Shown in pieces: positions 38,311 to 46,169 of a DNA stretch of 64,000 nt (positions are counted from its first letter, which is position 1; each line of letters opens with the position of its first letter). The stretch comes from an uncultured Pelagibacteraceae bacterium. Lineage in GTDB: Bacteria > Pseudomonadota > Alphaproteobacteria > Pelagibacterales > Pelagibacteraceae. The stretch spans positions 186,001-250,000 of the forward strand of contig CACJUZ010000001.1 of assembly GCA_902596745.1 (NCBI GenBank), given 5' to 3'. Made by a program: the position numbers and the translations under genes. The notes beneath the pieces were generated by a model, which saw only the letters and a list, made by a program, of their open reading frames with translations, made no database searches and was not told where the DNA came from.

Positions 38311-39314
38311 TAAGCTCTTACATCAGATTTTCTAGGTTTTCTCAACTTATTTCTAAAATTTATTGCATCTTCAAATTCATTTAAACGTTTGTAGATTGAT
38401 CTTAATTCTGTAATCCTGGTCCAGTTTTGTAAAAATAAAGAGAAACTACTTTGAACTTCTCTAAAAGCAGAAGAGGTTTGAATTAAAACACCCAAAGTCA
38501 TAGCTCCTGTGAACAAGCCTGGACCCATTAATAGATAAGGAACAATTATCATGGTTTGGTTGTACATTATTATCCATAAATCAAAATATCCATAATGCAG
38601 AAATAATCTGTGATAATTAAATTTAATTCCTGTAAATAACTGAAAAATTGTTGGTGCTTGAACATAGTTTTTTCTATCATCTTCTCCGTAAACTAATTCT
38701 TTTCTAAAGGCTGCTTCAACTTTTTGATTGTTATATTCTAAACCTGGAAGTTTAATCCCAACTAACCAGCTTATTACTAAACCTCCCAAACTAGCTGTTA
38801 AAGAAACCCAAACTAGAGATCCAGTGATATCTTTAAAAAAAGGTATTACTACATTTGAGGATAAGCCCCATAAAATAGGAATAAAGGCTATCAAAAGCAT
38901 TATAGCTCTTACTATTTGTAAGCCTAAACTCTCAACTATTTTGGCAAAATTCATGGCATCTTCTTGGATTCTTTGAGAAGCGCCTTCCACTTTAGCATCC
39001 ACTGCTCGCCAATATGGCATATAAGAAAACGTCATAGCTTCTCTCCATCTAAAAGCCCAAAGTCTAGTAAAATAATTGGTAACTGTATAAATAATGACGT
39101 AAGGAATAGCCAATTTCATAAATAGGTAAATACCGTCATAAAATTCCGATAATTCACGTTCCGGGGCTTTTTGTAGAAGGTCGTAAAATCCCTTATACCA
39201 CTCGTTTATTTTAACATCTATATAGGTCTGAGCTAAAAGAGATAGTATTATGAAGGCAAAACCACCCCAGGACCACAAAAGCCATTTTTTATCTGTAAAA
39301 AAACTACGCCACAT
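38310..39314 (-). CDS. SbmA/BacA-like peptide transporter
   Basis: DVKINEWYKGFYDLLQKA, FTRLWAFRWREAMTFSYMPYWRAVDAKVEGASQRIQED. Confidence 0.87.
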   Translation of the reverse strand: MWRSFFTDKKWLLWSWGGFAFIILSLLAQTYIDVKINEWYKGFYDLLQKAPERELSEFYDGIYLFMKLAIPYVIIYTVTNYFTRLWAFRWREAMTFSYMPYWRAVDAKVEGASQRIQEDAMNFAKIVESLGLQIVRAIMLLIAFIPILWGLSSNVVIPFFKDITGSLVWVSLTASLGGLVISWLVGIKLPGLEYNNQKVEAAFRKELVYGEDDRKNYVQAPTIFQLFTGIKFNYHRLFLHYGYFDLWIIMYNQTMIIVPYLLMGPGLFTGAMTLGVLIQTSSAFREVQSSFSLFLQNWTRITELRSIYKRLNEFEDAINFRNKLRKPRKSDVRA

Positions 39315-39316
39315 AA

Positions 39317-39601
39317 TTAATTTTTAGTAAAATTCTCCGCATAAGATTTGATAATAAATTTTCTTTTATTAGGCTCCATGACCTTGTAAGAAATATTGTT
39401 ATTTTTAGCATATTCTATGGCTTTATCTTTAGTTGAGAACTCAAGCTTTACCTCTCCCATTGTATCGTTTGAAGACTCCCACCCCATTAAAGGATTTATA
39501 CTTGTGTCTTTAGACTCAAACTCCAAAATCCACTTATCTTCTTTACTCAAGCCTGATTGAGTTGCAGTTTTAGAAGGAATATAAATTTTTGCTTTTTTCA
39601 T
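39317..39601 (-). CDS. ETC complex I subunit (NDUFS4-like)
   Basis: KIYIPSKTATQSGLSKEDKWILEFE...INPLMGWESSNDTMGEVKLEFSTKDKAIEYAKNNNISYKV. Confidence 0.9.
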   Translation of the reverse strand: MKKAKIYIPSKTATQSGLSKEDKWILEFESKDTSINPLMGWESSNDTMGEVKLEFSTKDKAIEYAKNNNISYKVMEPNKRKFIIKSYAENFTKN

Positions 39602-39602
39602 A

Positions 39603-40709
39603 TTAAATTATTGGTAATTCACAAACTTCACCATCAACTAAATTATCATTTAAATTGATTTTAAAAATCTCATTATTTTTACAATATTCTTTATTTATCA
39701 TAGCTATTCCAACTATCTTCTTGAAAGTTGGAGAAAAAGCTGCAGATCTCAAATTACCTATTATTTGTTTTTTTTTATTTAACAAATCCACGCTGGTTAA
39801 GTTTAATGTATCTGAATTAATCTTTACACCCATTAGTTTTCTTTTAATACCATTTTTCAAAATCTTTTTTAAACTGTCTTTCCCTATAAATTCTACATTG
39901 TCGTTTAGATGAACTAGTTTTTCAAAACCACATTCAAACGGATTATCGCTTATAAGCATATCGTTTCCATATGACAATAAGCCTCCTTCAATTCTTTCAG
40001 CATGATTAGGTGCTCCTGGTTTAATATTATATTTTTTTCCTGCCTCAAAAAAATAATCATATAGTTCTAAACCAGCTTTTGCATTTTCTACATGAATTTC
40101 ATAGCCTCCTTGTTTAGAAAAACCTGATCTAGAAATCAAAAACTTATTATTTTTAAATTTAAAAAAATTATATTTAAAAAATTTTAACTCGCTAATTTCT
40201 TTTCCAAACACATCCTCCATTAATTTAAATGACTTTGGACCTTGTACAGCCAAAGTATCAATGTTTGCCTCAAATATTTTTACATTTAGTTTTTTTCCTG
40301 CTGCAATTCCTTTGGCATACAAAAGAACATCTGAGTCAGCTATACATATTCTCCAAATATTATCCTCTAACTTATAAATTAAAGGATCATTTACCATTCC
40401 ACCATTTGAATCAATTAATGGTACATAATAACAACTACCTACTTTTGATGTAGAAAGATCTCTACATGTCATTAATTGAACTAAATGATGTGCGTCTTTA
40501 CCAGATATTTCTATTTCTCTTTGCACTGAAACATCCCAAATTTGAACATTTTTTTTTAAATGCAAATATTCTTCATCAACATTGGAAAAAGAGGTTGGCA
40601 ATAACATATGGTTATAAACTGTATAGCTTTTGACACCCTGCTCTTCTATTTTTTTTGTAAAAGGTGTAGACCTTACTCTTCGTGATTTACTTATGTAAAA
40701 ATTCTTCAT
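39603..40709 (-). CDS. dmdA: DMSP demethylase DmdA or close GcvT-fold paralog
   Basis: VQIWDVSVQREIEISGKDAHHLVQLMTCRDL, NGGMVNDPLIYKL, ISRSGFSKQGGYEIHVE, ERIEGGLLSYGNDM, NPFECGFEKL; adjacent dmdB/dmdC-like genes. Confidence 0.75.
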   Translation of the reverse strand: MKNFYISKSRRVRSTPFTKKIEEQGVKSYTVYNHMLLPTSFSNVDEEYLHLKKNVQIWDVSVQREIEISGKDAHHLVQLMTCRDLSTSKVGSCYYVPLIDSNGGMVNDPLIYKLEDNIWRICIADSDVLLYAKGIAAGKKLNVKIFEANIDTLAVQGPKSFKLMEDVFGKEISELKFFKYNFFKFKNNKFLISRSGFSKQGGYEIHVENAKAGLELYDYFFEAGKKYNIKPGAPNHAERIEGGLLSYGNDMLISDNPFECGFEKLVHLNDNVEFIGKDSLKKILKNGIKRKLMGVKINSDTLNLTSVDLLNKKKQIIGNLRSAAFSPTFKKIVGIAMINKEYCKNNEIFKINLNDNLVDGEVCELPII

Positions 40710-41563
40710 TTGGTTAAAAATTCTAAAATCTTTTCTCTCATCTCAAACGCATTTTCCAAAATTATCATATGACCACAATTTTTAATTATATGAACTTTAG
40801 ATTTGTTAATCATTTTTGCAAATTTTTCTCCTGATTCTAATCTAATCATCTTATCAATTTCACCAAAAATAAAAAACGTTGGACACGTTATGCTTTTTAC
40901 CGCATCAGCACCATTTTTGTAGTTATTACAAGCAATTAAGTCTACAGCTAGAACCTCTCTTACCTCTCTAGATGAATTAAGTATTTTTTGTAATGGATTG
41001 CCTCCAATAAATTGTTTTGAAGATCCGTATCCCCATTTCATCATTAAATTTATAGCTTCCATATCACCAGATAAAGCTAGATCAATTAAACTTTTGTTAA
41101 CAGGTATAGAATAGGACCCTGCAATAAAAACTATTTTTTCTACTTTTTTTGGAAAGCTTTTCGCAAATTCAAGAGCCTCTAAGCATCCTTGAGAATGAGC
41201 AACCAATGTAGATTTTTCAATACCAACATGATCAACAAAATCATTTATCCAATTTGATATTTCTTCTATTGATTTTAAACAAGGTCCTTCGGAATTACCA
41301 TGCCCTGGTAGATCTAAGGTAAATACATTAAAACCTTTATCAGCTAAAAATTGATCAGTTAAAGACCAAACGACATGAGATTGGCCACTGCCATGTAATA
41401 GAATGATAGTCGGTTTTTTTTTATCAAAAGGATGCCCAACATCATTTGAAAATATTTTTTTCTTTTTAATTTCTGTAATCAATTCAAAGCCTTTAATAAA
41501 ATTATTTATCTTTCCATTTAGGTTCTCGTTTATCAATAAAAGCATCGATACCCTCTTTGGCAT
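40706..41563 (-). CDS. Alpha/beta hydrolase (start uncertain; overlaps upstream gene by 62 bp as listed)
   Basis: TIILLHGSGQSHVVW, LDLPGHGNSEGP, LVAHSQGCLEAL, IKNCGHMIILENA. Confidence 0.87.
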   Translation of the reverse strand: MPKRVSMLLLINENLNGKINNFIKGFELITEIKKKKIFSNDVGHPFDKKKPTIILLHGSGQSHVVWSLTDQFLADKGFNVFTLDLPGHGNSEGPCLKSIEEISNWINDFVDHVGIEKSTLVAHSQGCLEALEFAKSFPKKVEKIVFIAGSYSIPVNKSLIDLALSGDMEAINLMMKWGYGSSKQFIGGNPLQKILNSSREVREVLAVDLIACNNYKNGADAVKSITCPTFFIFGEIDKMIRLESGEKFAKMINKSKVHIIKNCGHMIILENAFEMREKILEFLTK

Positions 41564-42311
41564 CCAGTTTAAGCATATTTTGAACCATTACCTTTGAAGC
41601 ATAATCATAAGCATCGGAAAGTTTCATATCTAATTGCTTATAAAAAGCTTCTTTACCAATTTTTAAAGTTACTGAAGATTTTTTTGAAATTTTTTTGGCT
41701 TTATCTAATACAAATTCTTTAAGTTCATTTATTTCAATTACATCATTGATTAAACCAATTTTAGCGGCTTTATCTGATGAAATTAATTCTCCAGTTAAAA
41801 GCATTTCCATAGAATGTTTGTTGGATAAGTTTCTCGAAATAGCGACCATGGGTGTTGAACAAAATAGACCTATATTTACTCCAGGCGTTGCAAATTTAGC
41901 TGAACTACTTGCGTATGCTAAATCACAACTTGCAACCAATTGACATCCAGCGGCTGTAGCTGTTCCAGCGACCTCTGCGATTATTGGTTTTGGACATCTA
42001 ATAATTGTTTGCATCATTTTTGAGCATTTTTTCATTATCTTTAAAAAATATTTTTTTCCTTTATCTGAGCCTTTCCTTGCAGCTTTTAGCTCTTTTAGGT
42101 CATGTCCAGATGAAAATGTTGATCCTTCTCCTGAAATTATTATTACTCTTACATCTTCATTAATACTTGCCTTGTCTAAAGCATTTTGTAATGAATTCAT
42201 CATATTTTCAGAAAGAGCATTTAAATTATCTGGGTTATTTAAGTTAAAACGTAACACTCCATTTTCGTTTAAATAAGTTTCTAAAATTTTGCTATTTTTT
42301 CTATAATTCAT
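41502..42311 (-). CDS. ECHDC3-like crotonase-fold protein (enoyl-CoA hydratase superfamily) lacking both canonical catalytic Glu
   Basis: SSGHDLKELKAARK...VAGTATAAGCQLVASCDLAYASSSAKFATPGVNIGLFCSTP. Confidence 0.85.
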   Translation of the reverse strand: MNYRKNSKILETYLNENGVLRFNLNNPDNLNALSENMMNSLQNALDKASINEDVRVIIISGEGSTFSSGHDLKELKAARKGSDKGKKYFLKIMKKCSKMMQTIIRCPKPIIAEVAGTATAAGCQLVASCDLAYASSSAKFATPGVNIGLFCSTPMVAISRNLSNKHSMEMLLTGELISSDKAAKIGLINDVIEINELKEFVLDKAKKISKKSSVTLKIGKEAFYKQLDMKLSDAYDYASKVMVQNMLKLDAKEGIDAFIDKREPKWKDK

Positions 42312-42314
42312 TGG

Positions 42315-42764
42315 TTAATTAATCTTTACCTTTACTTCATCTGACAAAGAGTTAGCTATAAAACAATATCGATGAGCTCTCTCTTGTACCTCTTTCATTT
42401 TGTTTTCATCTACAGAAAATTTTTTTGAAAATGCTATCTTTGGATTTAATTCAATGTTTGTTACTGACATTTTACCTTTGGAATTTTTTCCTAAAGTAGC
42501 TATTGCGTTATCTGTATATCCAGATACTGGCCAATTCATTTTTGCAGCAAGAGCTAAAAAAGTCATCATATGGCAACTGCTTAAAGCTGCTGCAAGGGCT
42601 TGCTCAGGATTACTATTTTGTTTGCTTCCATTCCAATCTGGGGCTGCGTCTCCATTAATAACAATTTCATCGTTAAATTCAATTTGATGTTTATTCGAAT
42701 ATTTACCAGGTGATAATTTTCCACCATTAAGACTCCATTTAAGATTAATTGAAATTTTTGCCAT
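42315..42764 (-). CDS. OsmC-family protein
   Basis: NPEQALAAALSSCHMMTFLALAA and AHRYCFIANSLSDEVKV (paired Cys). Confidence 0.9.
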   Translation of the reverse strand: MAKISINLKWSLNGGKLSPGKYSNKHQIEFNDEIVINGDAAPDWNGSKQNSNPEQALAAALSSCHMMTFLALAAKMNWPVSGYTDNAIATLGKNSKGKMSVTNIELNPKIAFSKKFSVDENKMKEVQERAHRYCFIANSLSDEVKVKIN

Positions 42765-42777
42765 TATTATAATTAAA

Positions 42778-44406
42778 TTAGATTAACTTTTTAGCTTTTT
42801 TTCTTAACTCAAATTTTTGAATTTTTCCTGTAGAGGTTTTTGGTAGATCACAAAATTCGACTTTTTTTGGAACTTTAAATCCCGCTAAGGTTTCTTTGCA
42901 AAAAGAGATTAATTCTTTTTCTGTGACCGGTTTATCCTTTACCATTTCTATGAATGCGCATGGCACCTCTCCCCACTTCTCATCAGGTTTTGCAACAACA
43001 GCCGCGATAGATACGGATGGATGTTTTGCTAAAGTATTTTCAATTTCTATAGATGAAATATTTTCACCTCCAGAAATAATTATATCTTTCGATCTATCTT
43101 GAATTTTTACATAACCATCAGGATGCATTACTGCTAAATCCCCAGTGTGAAACCAACCACCCTTCATGGCTTTATCGGTTGCATCTTTGTCCTTAAAATA
43201 TCCTTTCATTACCACGTTACCTTTGATCATTATCTCACCAATTGTTTTACCATCTTTAGGTACTTCTTTCATAGTTTCAGGATCCATTATAGCTACACCT
43301 TCAGTGTTTGGATATCGAACTCCTTGTCTAGCTTTAATCTCATTTTGTTTTTCTTCATTAAGCTCATCCCAAGACTCGTTCCAAGCACATTGTGTTACGT
43401 GACCGTATGTTTCTGTTAATCCATATACGTGCATAACTTCAAAACCTAGATTCTTCATTTTTTTAAAAATTATACTTGGAGGCGGTGCACCAGCTGTTAA
43501 AACATAAACTTTTTGTTTTAATTTTTTCCTGTCTTTTTCGGGAGCGCCAGTTATCATATTTAAAACTATTGGAGCTCCTCCAAAATGCGTAACATTGTAT
43601 TTATCTATCAACTCAAAAATTTTTTTAACATCAATATTTCTCAAACAAATAGTTCGACCTATTAACATCGGTACAGTCCATGGATAACCCCATCCATTAC
43701 AATGAAACATAGGCACAATAGTTAAAAAATTTAACCTATTGGGCATGTTCCAAGCAGTAGCACTACCAGTAGACATTAGGTAAGACCCTCTATGGTGATA
43801 TACTACTCCTTTTGGATTTCCTGTTGTTCCAGAAGTATAGCTTAGTGAAAGAGCTTGCCATTCATCCTCGGGCATTTGCCATTGAAAATTCTCGTCACCA
43901 TTTTTTAAAAATTCTTCGTATTCTCTATCACCGATCTTTTCACACTTTGACTGATCTGCATGCTTATCGTTTATATCAATAATGGTAATTTTTCTTTTTA
44001 TAGTGCTTAAGGCTTTTTTTACTTCTACATGAAGCTGGCGATCTACAACTAATACTTTTGCTTCTCCGTGTTCCAAAATATATGAAATTGTTTTTGCATC
44101 TAAACGAATATTAATTGTATTTAGCACTGCTCCTGTCATGGGTACAGAATAGTGTGCTTCAAATATTTCAGGTGTATTAAAAGCTAAAAAAGAAACAGTG
44201 TCCCCCTTTTTTATACCAATCTTTGAAAGCGCGCTGGCAAATTTTACACATCTTTTATAAACTTCTGACCATGTGTAATTTCTATCCTCATAAATTACTG
44301 CTTCATAATTTGGGTAGATTTCTTTTGCTCTAACTAAAAAAGTAAGTGGTGTTAAGGGGACGAAATTTGCTTTATTTTTCTCTAAATTTTTTTCGTAAAC
44401 ACTCAT
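42778..44406 (-). CDS. dmdB: Acyl-CoA synthetase, probable 3-methylmercaptopropionyl-CoA ligase
   Basis: SYTSGTTGNPKGVVYHHRG, GWFHTGDLAVMHPDGYVKIQDRSKDIIISGGENISS, KTSTGKIQKFELR; linkage to dmdA/dmdC-like genes. Confidence 0.8.
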   Translation of the reverse strand: MSVYEKNLEKNKANFVPLTPLTFLVRAKEIYPNYEAVIYEDRNYTWSEVYKRCVKFASALSKIGIKKGDTVSFLAFNTPEIFEAHYSVPMTGAVLNTINIRLDAKTISYILEHGEAKVLVVDRQLHVEVKKALSTIKRKITIIDINDKHADQSKCEKIGDREYEEFLKNGDENFQWQMPEDEWQALSLSYTSGTTGNPKGVVYHHRGSYLMSTGSATAWNMPNRLNFLTIVPMFHCNGWGYPWTVPMLIGRTICLRNIDVKKIFELIDKYNVTHFGGAPIVLNMITGAPEKDRKKLKQKVYVLTAGAPPPSIIFKKMKNLGFEVMHVYGLTETYGHVTQCAWNESWDELNEEKQNEIKARQGVRYPNTEGVAIMDPETMKEVPKDGKTIGEIMIKGNVVMKGYFKDKDATDKAMKGGWFHTGDLAVMHPDGYVKIQDRSKDIIISGGENISSIEIENTLAKHPSVSIAAVVAKPDEKWGEVPCAFIEMVKDKPVTEKELISFCKETLAGFKVPKKVEFCDLPKTSTGKIQKFELRKKAKKLI

Positions 44407-44408
44407 TT

Positions 44409-46169
44409 TCAGTTAAATTTTGCTTTCATCAAGCTTTCACTACCAGCTATTGCTGAATGATAATGACTGTCTATTCTAGGTAGAATTTTATCAAAAAAGT
44501 ATTTCGCAGTATTAATCTTTTCTTCATAAAAATTTTTATTTTTACTTGAATTATCAAAGCTTACTTTAGTCATTTTAAGCCAAGAAAAACCTAAAGCAAC
44601 ATAACCAAGAACTTTTAAAAAGTCATTGCATGCAGCGCTAACATCATCTTTTTGATTTTTTAACTTATCGTCTAACCATTTTGAAAAGTCTAATAAAAGT
44701 TTTATCTTTTCTTTAAGAATGTTGGATAGTCTTTTTAATTCAACATTATCATTATAATTCTTAATTTCATTTTGAAGCAAGGATATAAATTTTTCCAACG
44801 TTCGATTAGCAAGTACTTTTCTGAATACTAAATCAATTGCTTGTACAGAATTAGTTCCCTCATAAATTGGTGTAATTCTATTATCTCTATATAGTTGCTC
44901 TATTCCTTGATCTCTTGTGTAGCCATAACCACCAAAAATTTGTATTGCTTCATTTGTTATCTCCATACCCATATCTGAAAAAAAAGATTTTACTACAGGT
45001 GTCATTAAGGAGACCATATCGTCTGCTTCTTTTCTAACGTTTTCATTTGAATGATTTAAACTTACATCAACTTGTTGGGACAACCAGAAAGCCAGAGATC
45101 TTTGACCTTCAATTATTGATTTCATGTTCATTAAACTTCTTCTGATATCTGCATGTTTAATTATTAAATCTGTTTCACCATTTTTGTTATCGTTAGATTT
45201 ACCTTGTTTTCTTTCTCTAGTATAAGCAAGTGAATTTTGATAGGCAGTTTCTGCAATCCCTAATCCTTGAATACCAACAATAATTCTCTCTAAATTCATC
45301 ATTGTGAACATTGAACTCAATCCTTTATTTTCCTTACCAATTAAAAAACCCTTAGCATTATCAAAATTAAGAACACAAGTTGGCGAACCTTTTATTCCCA
45401 TTTTAGTTTCAATAGATAAAGTACTAACACCATTTCTAGATCCAACTGATCCATTTTCATCAACATTAAACTTTGGAACTAAAAAAAGACTTATCCCTTT
45501 AGTTCCAGTGGGCGCACCTGGTATTTTTGCTAAAACTAAATGTATGATATTTTCTGTTAAGTCGTGATCACCAGATGTAATAAATATTTTTTGTCCAGTT
45601 AAAGAATATGATCCATCTGTATTTTTAATCGCTTTTGTTTTAATTAAACCTAAATCAGTTCCACATTGGGACTCGGTTAAACACATAGTCCCACTCCATT
45701 TTCCTTCTACTATTTTTGGTAGAAACTTGTCTTTAATCTTATCATCAGCGTGATGAAGAATGCAATTGTAGGCACCAATACTTAATTCGCTATATAATTT
45801 AAATGACAAACTTGCTGAAGATAACATTTCTTCAAAAAAAGTACTGACAGTCTTTGGCATTCCTTGTCCACCATATTTTGGATCACAAGATAAAGATGTC
45901 CATCCATCAGTAATAAATTTTTTATAAGCTTCTTTATAACCTGGCGGAGATCTTACGATTCCATTTTCATAAACACATGGACTGTCATCGCCTATTTTGG
46001 CTAGAGGATGGACAATTTCTTGATTTATTTTAGCTGCTTGATCTAAAACATCTTTTACTAAGTCAGAGCTTATTTCTTTAAATTTATCAATCTCTTTGTA
46101 ATTCTTATTATCTTTAAGATTATCAAAAAGAAACATCATATCTTCAACTGGAGCATTATATGTAGTCAT
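44409..46169 (-). CDS. dmdC: Acyl-CoA dehydrogenase, probable 3-methylmercaptopropionyl-CoA dehydrogenase
   Basis: 586 aa; MCLTESQCGTDLG, QIFGGYGYTRDQGIEQLYRDNRITPIYEGTNSVQAIDLV; linkage. Confidence 0.8.
   Translation of the reverse strand: MTTYNAPVEDMMFLFDNLKDNKNYKEIDKFKEISSDLVKDVLDQAAKINQEIVHPLAKIGDDSPCVYENGIVRSPPGYKEAYKKFITDGWTSLSCDPKYGGQGMPKTVSTFFEEMLSSASLSFKLYSELSIGAYNCILHHADDKIKDKFLPKIVEGKWSGTMCLTESQCGTDLGLIKTKAIKNTDGSYSLTGQKIFITSGDHDLTENIIHLVLAKIPGAPTGTKGISLFLVPKFNVDENGSVGSRNGVSTLSIETKMGIKGSPTCVLNFDNAKGFLIGKENKGLSSMFTMMNLERIIVGIQGLGIAETAYQNSLAYTRERKQGKSNDNKNGETDLIIKHADIRRSLMNMKSIIEGQRSLAFWLSQQVDVSLNHSNENVRKEADDMVSLMTPVVKSFFSDMGMEITNEAIQIFGGYGYTRDQGIEQLYRDNRITPIYEGTNSVQAIDLVFRKVLANRTLEKFISLLQNEIKNYNDNVELKRLSNILKEKIKLLLDFSKWLDDKLKNQKDDVSAACNDFLKVLGYVALGFSWLKMTKVSFDNSSKNKNFYEEKINTAKYFFDKILPRIDSHYHSAIAGSESLMKAKFN

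Noticed and set aside
41502-42311. Naming the crotonase dmdD
   Set aside because: Both canonical catalytic Glu positions are substituted, so the symbol is unsupported.
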